Shown in pieces: positions 34,907-43,881 of a DNA stretch of 64,000 nucleotides (within the stretch, counting starts at the first letter, position 1; every line of letters starts with the position of its first letter). The position numbers and the translations under genes were made by a program. This DNA is from Echinicola arenosa (GTDB lineage: Bacteria; Bacteroidota; Bacteroidia; Cytophagales; Cyclobacteriaceae): positions 93,815-157,814 of the forward strand of contig NZ_JACYTQ010000010.1 in NCBI RefSeq assembly GCF_014841125.1. Reading direction: 5' to 3'. Below the pieces are notes generated by a model. That model had not been told where the DNA came from, did not search any database, and saw nothing but the letters and a program-made list of their open reading frames with translations.

Positions 34907-35530
34907 ATGAAGACCATGACGTTAGGAATCATCGGAGGAACTAAACTCTCAACCACACTAGGGAACAAGTACATGTCCATGGGTTTAAATGTGGTTTTTG
35001 GGGTAAGGGAAGAATTTGAACTAAGGCCAATAGAATGGAAAATTCTAAGCATGCAGAAAGACAAGGTTTTTGGCTACTGTGAAGCCATTAAAAGATCAGA
35101 TGTCATTTTAATTTGCTGTGAGAATGAATATTTGCCCTTGGTTTGCCATTGCCTTTCCCAATTGGAAAGTACAGACAAAATAATTTTGGATTGTACCAAT
35201 GGCAACTATAACCCTAATTTTGGGTGCAATACTAAATACATTCAAGAGAAATCAGGATACGAAAGGGTATTGAAGGGTTTTAATAATCTTGGCTTGGATT
35301 ATCCTAATTCTGATCCTCTGGAATTGGTAAAAGAAACTTATTTCTGTGGCAATGCCGAAGTGGATAAATTCCGGATCAAACGACTTATTGAATTAATTGG
35401 CTTCAGGGCGATTGATGTTGGAGATCTTAACAATGCACCACTATTGGAAGCTATTTATCATTTGAGAAAGCAGATAAGCCATCAGAAAAATGAAAAAATA
35501 GATTATCATTTCAAGCTCATGTCAGTCTAA
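34907..35530 (+). CDS. Putative NAD(P)-binding oxidoreductase (F420-dependent reductase-like fold)
   Basis: 207 residues. The N-terminal beta-alpha-beta MTLGIIGGTKLSTTLGNKYMSMGLNVVFGVRE has the Rossmann outline, but the usual GxGxxG is GGTKLSTTLG. SDVILICCENEYLPLVCHCL and DKIILDCTNGNYNP resemble the F420_oxidored/ProC-like family, and RVLKGFNNLG with the later LIELIGFRAIDVGDLNNAPLLEAI matches the end of that domain. Cofactor and substrate are unknown. It is a single gene between a non-coding gap and a terminator. Confidence 0.65.
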   Translation: MKTMTLGIIGGTKLSTTLGNKYMSMGLNVVFGVREEFELRPIEWKILSMQKDKVFGYCEAIKRSDVILICCENEYLPLVCHCLSQLESTDKIILDCTNGNYNPNFGCNTKYIQEKSGYERVLKGFNNLGLDYPNSDPLELVKETYFCGNAEVDKFRIKRLIELIGFRAIDVGDLNNAPLLEAIYHLRKQISHQKNEKIDYHFKLMSV

Positions 35531-35554
35531 GAAGTTTTAGAAGACATATTATTT

Positions 35555-35586
35555 TAAAAAGGGGACATATTCGTGTCCCTTTTTTT
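35555..35586 (+). terminator. Terminator after the NAD(P)-binding protein gene
   Basis: AAAAAGGGGACA-tattcg-TGTCCCTTTTTT with a T-tract. Confidence 0.85.
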
Positions 35587-35671
35587 ATGAGGCATCAAAT
35601 TTGATGCATAAATAATGTAGCTTCGTCTGCTATTTAATTTTTAGTCAAAAAACAGACTGGTTTAAAATCTA

Positions 35672-38600
35672 ATGGTTATGAAAAAGACATTAATTATAAT
35701 TTTGGCAGTATTTGCCTTTTTATTGGTGGCCTTGATTGCGACGCCTTTTATTTTTAAAGATAAAATTGTGGCACGTATAGATCAGGAAATAGCTAATTCT
35801 GTGAACGCTCAAGTTTATTATAATATTGATAACATCAGTTTGAGTGTGCTCAAGAGGTTTCCCAATATCTCAGCCACTGTGAAGGAATTTGGCGTAAAAG
35901 GATATGCACCTTTTGAAAATGATACCTTGGCGCATGTCAATAACTTCCAAGTGGATTTTAATTTGATGTCTGTTATTTTTGGGGATTACCCTGAATTGAC
36001 TGGATTACACTTGAAAGGGGGCCGTATTTACGTCAAAGTACTAGAGGATGGTACTGCGAACTATGATATTGCCATGGAGAGTGAAGAAGATACTGTGGCT
36101 GTAGAACCTTCCAATTTTAAACTAGGGATTGACCTGATGGAAATTGAAGATGTCAATTTTGTTTATGATGATCGACAGTTGAAATATTTTTTGGCTTTAC
36201 AGGATTTTGATATGGAGGGTTACGGTGATTTTACGGCGGACGTATATGATCTAAATGGAAAGATCAGTACCAATATTGCCAGGATGGATTATGAAGAGGT
36301 CAATTATCTTAGTAATAAAGTTTTTACCGCAGATACCGAGATTCAGGTAGATATGACCCAAATGAAGTTCACCTTTGGAGAAGGACAGTTTGGACTTAAT
36401 GATTTTATGTTTGGCATTGACGGTTTTTTGGCAATGCCCAGTGAGGACATTGATTTTGACCTGACTTTTGAAGGAAAGGAAAATAGTTTTAAAAGTGTTC
36501 TCTCCCTTGTACCGGGCATTTACACGGAATCCTTTGACGGGATCAATACTTCAGGTACTATGGATTTTGGAGGTTACCTGAAAGGAAGCTATAATGAAAC
36601 ACAGTTTCCTAAATTTGAGGTTTCTTTGAAAGTAGCTGACGGGATGTTCCAATATCCAGACTTGCCCAAGCCGGTCAACAACATTAATGTGGATATGTCC
36701 GTCAAAAATGAAACAGGAAATATAGACAATACCCAAGTGAATATTCCAGCATTTAACCTGACCTTCGGCTCCAATCCGATTTCAGGTAGATTGCTCTTAG
36801 AGAACTTGATTACTTACGATGTGGATGGTCAATTGAAAGGAAAACTGAATTTGGAAGAGCTGACTTCTATTTTTCCCATTGAGGGAATGGAGCTAAGAGG
36901 GATTTTGGATGTGGATGCTACAGCTAAAGGAAGGTATGACAGTGTAGCTGAAATCATTCCTGCTATCAATGCCAAGATGGCTCTTACGAATGGCTTTGTA
37001 AAAAGTGAAGAATATCCAGCGCCTATAGAAGATTTGAATGCGAATACGACTATTCAAAACAATTCGGGTAAGATGAGTGATTTCTGGGTTAACCTGTCGA
37101 ATTTTGGGTTTAAACTGGAAGGTGAGGAGATTAGAGGAAATATGAAAGTCAGTGATTTGGACCAGTTGAACTGGGATGGTGCTATCCATGGTACAGTGGA
37201 TTTAGGGAAAATCAGTAAAATATTTCCGATGGAAGAGGTGATCATGGACGGTAAAATCAAGGCGGATATTGACACCAAAGGAAGTTATGCTGATGTGGAA
37301 GCAGAACGCTACAATAGACTGAGCACAAGTGGGCAGATTACCTTAACAGATTTCTATTATACGGATAAAGATCTTCCTCAAGGAATAAGAATTCATCAGG
37401 CCAATGGGGATTTCAGTCCTCAAGCTATTAATTTGACAAAATTCGATGCCAGACTAGGAGAAAGCCCCGTTCAAGCAAACGGTAGCCTGAGCAACTACAT
37501 GGCTTACCTTTTTAAGGACACTTCGGTTTTGACTGGTAGATTGGACATTAATTCCAGCAAATTTAATATCAATGAGTGGATGACAGAGAGTGAAGAAACT
37601 ACAGCTGATACAACTTCACTTACTTTGATAGAATTGCCTAAAAATGTCAATTTCACCATGTCCGTGAAGGCTGATGAGGTGTTGTATGATAATTTGGTCT
37701 TTACCAATGCCAAAGGTATGATGACCCTAAAGGATGGCATTTTGACGTTCAAAGATGCGGGCATGAACACCATGGGGGGGCAGCTCACATTGAATGGTGC
37801 CTATAATACCCAAAATATAAAAGACCCGAAATTCAATATGGATTTCAATATGCTGGGAGTGAGTATTCAGGAAGCCTTTAAATCTTTCAATACTATCAAG
37901 GCATTTGCACCCATTGCAGAACACCTTAATGGTGATTTTACAACGAACTTTTCTTTATCTGGAAACTTAGGTCAAGACATGATGCCTGTTTTGTCCTCGC
38001 TGGATGGAGACGGACTGATTAAAGTGGCACAGGCGGCCTTAAAAGATAGTAAAATCATTGGTGGCATTACCTCATTGACCAAACTCAAAGATGGAAATAC
38101 ATTGGAGATAAAGGACCTGAATTTAAAAGCAGAAATCAAAGATGGCATGCTCAATGTGAGTCCTTTTGATATCAAACTGTGGGATTACCAGGCCAATATT
38201 CAAGGAAGTACGGGGTTTGATGGAAGTATCAGTTACCTAGTCAATATGCAAGTGCCAGCAGGAAAGTTCGGGAGCCAAGCCAACAGTTTATTGGCATCCA
38301 TCTCTGGAACAGAGGTAACGGGGGATACCAAGATTCCTGTTGCGATCAATCTGGGAGGTACTTATCAACAGCCTAAAATCAGCTTGGCCGGTGGAAACAG
38401 CATGGAAGCTTTGATCACCAATGCGCTGAAGTCAAGAGCTTCAGCTGAAGGTGAAAAGTTGCAGAACCAAGTGGCCGAGCAATTCAAGGCACAGGAAGAC
38501 AGTGTAAAACAAGAATTGAAAGCCAAAGCAAATGCCGCTCAGGACAGTGCTAAAAAGGAACTGAACAAAAAGGTGGAAGAAGCGCAAAACCAAGCGGCGG

Positions 38601-38683
38601 ATGAAGTGAAGGATTTACTCAAAGGATTTTTCAACAAGTCCAAGCCCAAGACAGATACGACCAAAACGAAACCAATCGAATGA
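35672..38683 (+). CDS. AsmA-family inner-membrane-anchored periplasmic protein
   Basis: 1003 residues. N-terminal transmembrane anchor (about 4-27, TLIIILAVFAFLLVALIATPFIF), then AsmA_N-like sequence (ISLSVLKRFPNISATVKEFGVKG), a long series of repeated beta-strand units of the chorein/AsmA bridge type, an AsmA-like C-terminal region (FTTNFSLSGNLGQDMMPVLSSLDGDGLIKVAQAALKDSKI), and a charged helical tail (about 920-1003) rich in Lys, Gln and Ala. Such proteins are thought to bridge the periplasm for phospholipid transport or outer-membrane assembly. A second Met (35678) could be the start. Confidence 0.8.
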   Translation: MVMKKTLIIILAVFAFLLVALIATPFIFKDKIVARIDQEIANSVNAQVYYNIDNISLSVLKRFPNISATVKEFGVKGYAPFENDTLAHVNNFQVDFNLMSVIFGDYPELTGLHLKGGRIYVKVLEDGTANYDIAMESEEDTVAVEPSNFKLGIDLMEIEDVNFVYDDRQLKYFLALQDFDMEGYGDFTADVYDLNGKISTNIARMDYEEVNYLSNKVFTADTEIQVDMTQMKFTFGEGQFGLNDFMFGIDGFLAMPSEDIDFDLTFEGKENSFKSVLSLVPGIYTESFDGINTSGTMDFGGYLKGSYNETQFPKFEVSLKVADGMFQYPDLPKPVNNINVDMSVKNETGNIDNTQVNIPAFNLTFGSNPISGRLLLENLITYDVDGQLKGKLNLEELTSIFPIEGMELRGILDVDATAKGRYDSVAEIIPAINAKMALTNGFVKSEEYPAPIEDLNANTTIQNNSGKMSDFWVNLSNFGFKLEGEEIRGNMKVSDLDQLNWDGAIHGTVDLGKISKIFPMEEVIMDGKIKADIDTKGSYADVEAERYNRLSTSGQITLTDFYYTDKDLPQGIRIHQANGDFSPQAINLTKFDARLGESPVQANGSLSNYMAYLFKDTSVLTGRLDINSSKFNINEWMTESEETTADTTSLTLIELPKNVNFTMSVKADEVLYDNLVFTNAKGMMTLKDGILTFKDAGMNTMGGQLTLNGAYNTQNIKDPKFNMDFNMLGVSIQEAFKSFNTIKAFAPIAEHLNGDFTTNFSLSGNLGQDMMPVLSSLDGDGLIKVAQAALKDSKIIGGITSLTKLKDGNTLEIKDLNLKAEIKDGMLNVSPFDIKLWDYQANIQGSTGFDGSISYLVNMQVPAGKFGSQANSLLASISGTEVTGDTKIPVAINLGGTYQQPKISLAGGNSMEALITNALKSRASAEGEKLQNQVAEQFKAQEDSVKQELKAKANAAQDSAKKELNKKVEEAQNQAADEVKDLLKGFFNKSKPKTDTTKTKPIE

Positions 38684-38706
38684 AAATGGTGAAACAGTTT
38701 TATTTG

Positions 38707-38738
38707 GCCGGGCAGAGGATTCTTTGCCTGGCTTTTTT
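38707..38738 (+). terminator. Terminator after the AsmA-like gene
   Basis: GCCGGGCA-n10-TGCCTGGC with one G-T pair, then TTTTTT. Confidence 0.85.
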
Positions 38739-38783
38739 GTGCTTACATTTAGCCATAATCAATTCTTTAAAATAATCCGCTCT

Positions 38784-39689
38784 CTACCCCACCAAATAGT
38801 ACCAGCCCATCAAGGTGATAAAGGAAAGCGGAATGCCAATTCCCACCAAAAGTGAAGCAAGTTTTGGGTTGAGGTCATGGTTGATGGCAATGATAGAGCC
38901 AGTGATCATCGGAGCCATGGCGGTCTCCATCACACTTACCTTGTAAAGGATATTTCCTTCATCCAAGAACAACCTGTATAGGAAGAATATGAGCGTTGGG
39001 ATAAACAATAATTTAAAAGACAGGCCATACCACAGGTTTTTTGAAGATAAAGTCTCTGCATTGATTTTTACCTGTAAGCCAACGGCAATCAGTGCTATGG
39101 GTGTAAGAGTGTCAGCAAAAGCCTGTAATATTTCATACACAGTACCTTCAAACTCCAAATGCAAGAGGTTCATGAACAAGGCAATCAGGAAGAATAAAAA
39201 AGGAGGAAAGGTGAGGATCTTTTTGGTCACATCCCTTTTGCGTTTTTTCCCATGGCCATAGATAGAAGCCACAATGATGGCAATGCTGCTCACAATGATA
39301 AAGGAACCCGCTTGGTCTACCATCAGGGCTATTTTAAGGCCTTCGCTACCATAAAGTGCTTCAATGATCGGAAAGCCAATAAAAGAGGTGTTGGCCAAAC
39401 CAGGCACAATGATCAAACAACCTGTGGTTGCCTTGCTCCAACCCAATTTTTTTCCCAAAGTGCCAAAAATTACCCATGAAATCCCAAAACTTATCCATGC
39501 AGTCAGTACGGGAAGTAGCAATCCAAGCGAAAGTTCCGTCTCGGGAATATGGAGCAAAGCCAAAGCAGGGAGGACGATATAAATCAGGTAAGTGTTGAGG
39601 GACTTGGGAGCATCTTTGGGCAGTTCCTTTAGGCGCTGGAGCAAAATGCCAATGATCAGACAAAGAATGACAAGAATGAGGTTGGTCAT
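38784..39689 (-). CDS. AEC-family (auxin efflux carrier-like) transporter
   Basis: 301 residues with about ten hydrophobic helices. The two halves contain the helix-breaking motifs of the family: VPGLANTSFIGFPIIEALYG in helix 4 and METAMAPMITGSIIAINHDLNPKLASLLVGIGIPLSFITL near the C-terminus. Bacterial members export or take up organic acids or amino acids; the substrate is unknown. A -7 box lies only 4 nt before the ATG. Confidence 0.85.
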   Translation of the reverse strand: MTNLILVILCLIIGILLQRLKELPKDAPKSLNTYLIYIVLPALALLHIPETELSLGLLLPVLTAWISFGISWVIFGTLGKKLGWSKATTGCLIIVPGLANTSFIGFPIIEALYGSEGLKIALMVDQAGSFIIVSSIAIIVASIYGHGKKRKRDVTKKILTFPPFLFFLIALFMNLLHLEFEGTVYEILQAFADTLTPIALIAVGLQVKINAETLSSKNLWYGLSFKLLFIPTLIFFLYRLFLDEGNILYKVSVMETAMAPMITGSIIAINHDLNPKLASLLVGIGIPLSFITLMGWYYLVG

Positions 39690-39693
39690 GGAT

Positions 39694-39701
39694 CAAAAAT
39701 A
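39694..39701 (-). promoter_or_regulatory. -7 box 4 nt before the AEC transporter start (leaderless candidate)
   Basis: Minus strand TATTTTTG-ATCC-ATG. Confidence 0.55.
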
Positions 39702-39756
39702 AGGTAAAAATTGCTTAGAAATTAACAGTAATGTAATCTGTTGTTAATCAATATTT

Positions 39757-39764
39757 TAAATTTG
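39757..39764 (+). promoter_or_regulatory. Candidate -7 box for the 75-residue protein gene
   Basis: TAAATTTG, 33 nt before ATG 39798; the -33 element is unclear. Confidence 0.4.
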
Positions 39765-39797
39765 AGTGCTTTATTTGATAGGAGAAAATCTAAGATT

Positions 39798-40025
39798 ATG
39801 ACGAAACTTGTACCTATCCTGATTGGAGAACAACGCATGATCCAATTATCACAGCTGACCATTGACCAGGCCAATGACTTAAGAAGCTTTTTGCCTGGTT
39901 CAAGCATTAAGAAAATGAATTTTCAAGGAATGGAACTGCACGATTGCATCGATTTTGAAACGTATGAATATTGGTTTCAGTCCAGTCATGCGCGAGAAGG
40001 TGTGGCATCCATTTGGGATTTTTAA
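39798..40025 (+). CDS. Small uncharacterised protein (75 aa)
   Basis: Starts at ATG 39798, in preference to an upstream ATG that would add residues from the promoter region. MTKLVPILIGEQRMIQLSQLTIDQANDLRSFLPGSSIKKMNFQGMELHDCIDFETYEYWFQ; soluble, no signal peptide and no recognised family. Its stop codon abuts the stop of the minus-strand neighbour (40025/40026), so the two genes end tail-to-tail with no spacer. Confidence 0.55.
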   Translation: MTKLVPILIGEQRMIQLSQLTIDQANDLRSFLPGSSIKKMNFQGMELHDCIDFETYEYWFQSSHAREGVASIWDF

Positions 40026-40400
40026 TTAATTCATCCCAAACTTTTTGCGCTTTTCCTGAAAGTATTCCTCCAGTTGGGGATATACATTACTTTTTGCTTC
40101 TGGGATACCAGCAAGCGTCAGGTTCATATCGCCCTTGATACTTTGGTCCACGACTTCCAATGTTTCGATCAGAAAAATAAACTCCTGTAAGGTCAGGGGG
40201 TTATTTGATTTGTCAGGGCTAGGGTCAAATTCATTGCCGTAAAAATCCACCACTTCGTAATAGATTTTGCCATCCAAAGGAGCAGCATAAATGCTGATTT
40301 CCTCACCCCATTGACTCTCTGGATAAGAAAGCTTGGCGAGTAAAGCCGAAGGTCCAGTACCGTCGAAATAACTTTTAGGAGCAAATTCAAAATCAATCAT
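40026..40400 (-). CDS. Uncharacterised protein (124 aa)
   Basis: No family recognised. Acidic, soluble, with an aromatic-rich N-terminus (MIDFEFAPKSYFDGTGPSALLAKLSYPESQWGEEISIY) and a charged helical C-terminus (YPQLEEYFQEKRKKFGMN). Convergent with the 75-residue gene with no intervening base. A TAnnTTTG box 4 nt before its ATG supports it as a transcribed gene with a leaderless message. Confidence 0.6.
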   Translation of the reverse strand: MIDFEFAPKSYFDGTGPSALLAKLSYPESQWGEEISIYAAPLDGKIYYEVVDFYGNEFDPSPDKSNNPLTLQEFIFLIETLEVVDQSIKGDMNLTLAGIPEAKSNVYPQLEEYFQEKRKKFGMN

Positions 40401-40404
40401 GGTT

Positions 40405-40412
40405 CAAAATTA
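40405..40412 (-). promoter_or_regulatory. -7 box 4 nt before the 124-aa protein start (leaderless candidate)
   Basis: Minus strand TAATTTTG-AACC-ATG. Confidence 0.55.
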
Positions 40413-40548
40413 AAAGATTAATGACAAGAATTAAACAAAGTTGGGTTTGATTAAGTGTTGTCCGTGAGCTGTTTTAGATACTTAATGGAAGGTTTGCGCG
40501 GCTTTTCCTTTTCCAAGTCTTTTTTAGCAGAAGCAATTTCTCAATCAA

Positions 40549-40579
40549 TTGGATAATACATTGTTTCGAACTAATTTTG
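40549..40579 (+). promoter_or_regulatory. Promoter of glyA
   Basis: TTG at 40549-40551, 20-nt spacer, TAATTTTG at 40572-40579. It leaves a leader of about 100 nt before ATG 40685. The leader contains two copies of TTTTGGGCAG (one overlapping the -7 box, one near 40650); their meaning is unknown. Confidence 0.6.
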
Positions 40580-40684
40580 GGCAGCCAAAATTATATCTGC
40601 CATTATCCGGCTTAGCCATAGGACTTGGTGGAAGTTCCCAAATCATTTTGGGCAGAAAAAGACTGTAAAAACAAGAGCATACTC

Positions 40685-41953
40685 ATGAAAAGAGACCAGG
40701 TAATATTCGACCTTATCCAAAAAGAAGAAGACCGTCAAAAAAGAGGAATTGAGCTGATTGCCTCTGAGAACTTCACCAGCAAGGAGGTGATGGAAGCTGC
40801 CGGTAGTGTATTGACCAATAAATACGCCGAAGGGTTACCTAAGAAGCGTTACTATGGAGGTTGTGAAGTAGTGGATGATATTGAGCAGATCGCTATTGAC
40901 CGTGCCAAGGAGCTTTTCGGAGCCACATGGGCCAATGTTCAGCCTCACTCTGGTGCTCAAGCCAATGCAGCTGTGTTTTTGGCCTGTCTGAATCCTGGTG
41001 ATAGCATTTTGGGTTTTGATCTTTCTCATGGTGGTCACTTGACTCATGGTTCCCCGGTAAACTTCTCCGGCAAGAACTATAAGCCTCACTTCTATGGTGT
41101 GGAAGAAGAAACTGGCGTGGTCAATATGGACAAAGTCGCAGAAACTGCCAAAGAGGTTCAGCCAAAGTTGATCATTTGTGGTGCTTCTGCCTATAGCCGT
41201 GACTGGGATTATGCAAGATTCAGAGAAATCGCTGACGAGGTGGGCGCCTTATTGTTGGCGGATATCTCTCACCCAGCCGGTCTGATCGCTAGAGGTCTTT
41301 TGAATGATCCATTGGAGCATTGCCATATCGTGACCACGACCACACATAAGACCTTAAGAGGTACAAGAGGTGGCTTGATCATGATGCGAGAAGATTTCGA
41401 CAATCCATTTGGCCATAAAAATCCAAAGGGAGAATTGAGAAAAATGACGCAATTGTTGGACTCAGCAGTATTCCCAGGAATGCAGGGAGGACCTTTGGAG
41501 CACATCATTGCTGCTAAAGCAGTGGCTTTCAGAGAAGCCCTTTCAGATGAATACATGGAGTACGTTTTGCAAGTGAAGAAAAATGCTTCCGTGATGGCTG
41601 ATGCTTTCGTGGAAAAAGGATATAAATTGATTTCTGGTGGAACAGACAATCACCTGATGCTGATCGACCTGAGAAATAAGGATCTTTCAGGAAAAATTGC
41701 TGAAGAAACGCTAGGTAAAGTGGATATCACCATCAATAAAAACATGGTGCCTTTCGATACCCGCTCTCCATTCGTAACTTCAGGAATGCGGGTTGGAACA
41801 GCAGCCATCACCACCAGAGGCCTTAAAGAACAAGATATGATCAAGATCGTGGAATTGATCGATAAGGCATTGATGAACCATGAAAATGAAGCCACCCTTG
41901 CAGCAATCAAGACGGAGGTAAATAACTGGATGGTTCAGTTCCCATTGTACTAA
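40685..41953 (+). CDS. glyA: Serine hydroxymethyltransferase
   Basis: 422 residues from ATG 40685 (the longer frame would begin inside the leader). PLP enzyme interconverting serine and glycine with tetrahydrofolate. It has [34 protein letters not shown], the PLP-lysine motif [13 protein letters not shown], and [17 protein letters not shown]. Standard length. tatC follows after 16 bp and may be co-transcribed. Confidence 0.97.
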   Translation: MKRDQVIFDLIQKEEDRQKRGIELIASENFTSKEVMEAAGSVLTNKYAEGLPKKRYYGGCEVVDDIEQIAIDRAKELFGATWANVQPHSGAQANAAVFLACLNPGDSILGFDLSHGGHLTHGSPVNFSGKNYKPHFYGVEEETGVVNMDKVAETAKEVQPKLIICGASAYSRDWDYARFREIADEVGALLLADISHPAGLIARGLLNDPLEHCHIVTTTTHKTLRGTRGGLIMMREDFDNPFGHKNPKGELRKMTQLLDSAVFPGMQGGPLEHIIAAKAVAFREALSDEYMEYVLQVKKNASVMADAFVEKGYKLISGGTDNHLMLIDLRNKDLSGKIAEETLGKVDITINKNMVPFDTRSPFVTSGMRVGTAAITTRGLKEQDMIKIVELIDKALMNHENEATLAAIKTEVNNWMVQFPLY

Positions 41954-41969
41954 GAAAAAAAGAAATTAA

Positions 41970-42815
41970 GTGGCATTAGATCAATACAGGGAAGAGGAGG
42001 AAGAAGAAGGAGGCATGTCATTTTTGGATCATTTGGAGCAATTGCGATGGCATTTGGTTCGATCCATTGCAGCCATTCTGATTTGCTCAGTAGTAGCCTT
42101 TCTTTCCAAGAGTATCGTATTTGGAGAAGTGATTTTAGGACCGTCCAAGGTGGATTTTTTCACCTATAGGATGCTCTGTCAGCTCTCTGCTTATTTAAGT
42201 ATTCCAGCACTTTGTATAGACGAACTACCGTTTATCTTGCAAAGTAGACAGATGACTGGACAGTTTTCCATGCACATGACTTCCAGTTTGGTGGTGGGGC
42301 TTGTGGTAGCCTTTCCATATGTGTTCTGGGAAGTTTGGCGCTTCATCAGCCCGGGATTATATGATAAGGAGAGGAAGGCAGCCAGAGGGGCGGTTTTCTT
42401 TGTGAGTTTGTTGTTCTTTATGGGAGCGGCCTTTGGATATTTTATCTTGGCACCGCTTTCGATTAACTTCCTCTCGCATTACCGACTGGATCCTTCCATA
42501 GCAAATGAGTTTGATATCACTTCGTATATTTCGACCTTAATCATGCTGGTGCTGGCTTCTGCCGTGATGTTCCAGCTTCCAGTGGTGATTTATTTCTTGT
42601 CCATGTCTGGACTGGTTACTTCTGGAATGCTGAAGTCTTATAGAAGGCATGCTATCGTGATCATTTTGGTACTTTCTGCGTTGATTACTCCGCCAGATGT
42701 GATCAGTCAGTTGCTGATAGCCATGCCGATACTGGTATTGTATGAGGCAGGGATTATGATCGCTAAGCGTTTAGAACGTAAGAAGAGAGAAGAATTAGAA
42801 GAAGAAAAGAAATAA
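41970..42815 (+). CDS. tatC: Twin-arginine translocase subunit TatC
   Basis: 281 residues from GTG 41970; an ATG at 42015, giving MSFLDHLEQLRWHLVRS, is preceded by AAGAAGGAGGC, resembling a Shine-Dalgarno site, and is an alternative. Six transmembrane helices; conserved FLDHLEQLRWHL, FPYVFWEVWRFISPGLYDKERK and LTPPD-like ALITPPDVISQLLIAMPILVLYE. It recognises the twin-arginine signal of folded exported proteins. TatA is not in the window. Confidence 0.94.
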   Translation: MALDQYREEEEEEGGMSFLDHLEQLRWHLVRSIAAILICSVVAFLSKSIVFGEVILGPSKVDFFTYRMLCQLSAYLSIPALCIDELPFILQSRQMTGQFSMHMTSSLVVGLVVAFPYVFWEVWRFISPGLYDKERKAARGAVFFVSLLFFMGAAFGYFILAPLSINFLSHYRLDPSIANEFDITSYISTLIMLVLASAVMFQLPVVIYFLSMSGLVTSGMLKSYRRHAIVIILVLSALITPPDVISQLLIAMPILVLYEAGIMIAKRLERKKREELEEEKK

Positions 42816-42831
42816 TAATAACACTATCGTC

Positions 42832-43269
42832 ATGTCCAAAAAAATAGCAATAGGTGGTGACCATGCAGGTTTTGATTATAAGCAGCAACTGGTTGCCTAT
42901 TTGACCGAAGCTGGCTTTGAAGTAAAGGATTTTGGTCCGTTTACAGATGCTTCTGTTGACTATCCTGATTATGTTCACCCGCTTTGTGATGCCATTGAAG
43001 GTGGGGAATTTGTACAGGGGATTGTGGTTTGTGGTAGTGGTAATGGTGTAGCTATTACTGCCAATAAGCACCAAGGAATCCGGGCGGCGATTTGCTGGAA
43101 TACTGACTTGGCCGCTTTGTCCAGACAGCACAATGATGCCAATGTCATCTCCATTCCTGCTCGTTTTGTACCTTACGAATTGGCACAAGAAATGGTAGGA
43201 ACCTTCTTAAGGACGGATTTTGAAGGTGGTCGACATGCGAATAGGGTGAATAAAATTGCTTGTAAGTAG
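42832..43269 (+). CDS. rpiB: Ribose 5-phosphate isomerase B
   Basis: 145 residues. KKIAIGGDHAGFDYKQQLVAYL at the N-terminus, VDYPDYVHPLCDAIEGGEFVQGIVVCGSGNGVAITANKHQGIRAAICWN with the catalytic Cys in VCGSGNG, and NVISIPARFVPYELAQEMVGTFL. It interconverts ribose and ribulose 5-phosphate in the pentose phosphate pathway. 16 bp after tatC; a strong bidirectional terminator follows. Confidence 0.95.
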   Translation: MSKKIAIGGDHAGFDYKQQLVAYLTEAGFEVKDFGPFTDASVDYPDYVHPLCDAIEGGEFVQGIVVCGSGNGVAITANKHQGIRAAICWNTDLAALSRQHNDANVISIPARFVPYELAQEMVGTFLRTDFEGGRHANRVNKIACK

Positions 43270-43295
43270 ATTTGAATAGACTTATCAGTCAAACC

Positions 43296-43330
43296 AAAAA
43301 GGGCCTGACAATTGCTGTCAGGCCCTTTTT
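43296..43330. terminator. Bidirectional terminator after rpiB
   Basis: AAAAAGGGCCTGACA-attgc-TGTCAGGCCCTTTTT, a perfect 15-bp stem serving rpiB and the convergent minus-strand gene. Confidence 0.93.
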
Positions 43331-43353
43331 ATCGTTTCATGGTCGAATGGTTT

Positions 43354-43782
43354 TTACCTAAATGTGTATTTGAGGCCTATCCCTGCCCTGAAATAATTAT
43401 TGCTTTCTCCTGTGGGAAAAATGGGACTGGCTTCCAAGAGAAAACCGAAGTTTCTGGTGGAAGGAAAAGGCTTGACAAAGACTCCAAGGGGAATACCAAG
43501 GTAAAGGTCATTGTCATTTCCTTGATCATCTACACCCAAGTGGAAGCCGCTGTAGAAGTTAACTTCATCCCTTTGGACAAAATTGTATCCAAAGGTACCT
43601 TCTATATCCACATTGCCTCCAGCGCCTATCCTGGCCTCTCCAAACATTTTATTGTCCGGATTACTTCCAATAGCCGCAAAGGTTCCAGAACTTAATTGAT
43701 AAACTCCGGCACTGATCTGTGCAACGGACTTGTGTTGTAAAATCAAAAAAGCAGTCAGTGATAAAATCAAAAACTTTTTCAT
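43354..43782 (-). CDS. Small exported beta-barrel-like protein
   Basis: 142 residues with signal peptide MKKFLILSLTAFLILQHKSVAQ. The mature protein alternates hydrophobic and polar residues in strand-like blocks (ARIGAGGNVDIEGTFGYNF, FYSGFHLGVDDQG, NFGFLLEASPIF) and ends in FRAGIGLKYTFR, a typical outer-membrane terminal strand. Probably an eight-stranded barrel or lumenal fold. The untranslated leader carries a 17-nt element also found at the gene starting at 49324. Confidence 0.65.
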   Translation of the reverse strand: MKKFLILSLTAFLILQHKSVAQISAGVYQLSSGTFAAIGSNPDNKMFGEARIGAGGNVDIEGTFGYNFVQRDEVNFYSGFHLGVDDQGNDNDLYLGIPLGVFVKPFPSTRNFGFLLEASPIFPTGESNNYFRAGIGLKYTFR

Positions 43783-43789
43783 GGTAAAT

Positions 43790-43806
43790 AATAGTTGGTT
43801 TAGTTT
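43790..43806 (-). promoter_or_regulatory. Leader element shared with the 49324 gene (copy 1)
   Basis: Minus strand AAACTAAACCAACTATT, 7 nt before the start codon. An identical 17-mer is at 49332-49348, at the same distance from another secreted-protein gene. Likely a translation-enhancing leader. Confidence 0.55.
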
Positions 43807-43881
43807 TCAAACCAAACTTTGCAAACTCTTTGCCAAAAAGTGAATTTGAAGCTAAAGTTTGCCACCTACCAATGGAATTTT

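Noticed and set aside
40580..40684. Riboswitch in the glyA leader
   Set aside because: No glycine, THF or SAM riboswitch core could be recognised; only a doubled TTTTGGGCAG was seen.
40835..41089. Antisense frames within glyA, ileS and other long genes
   Set aside because: All overlap strongly supported genes and show no independent motifs.
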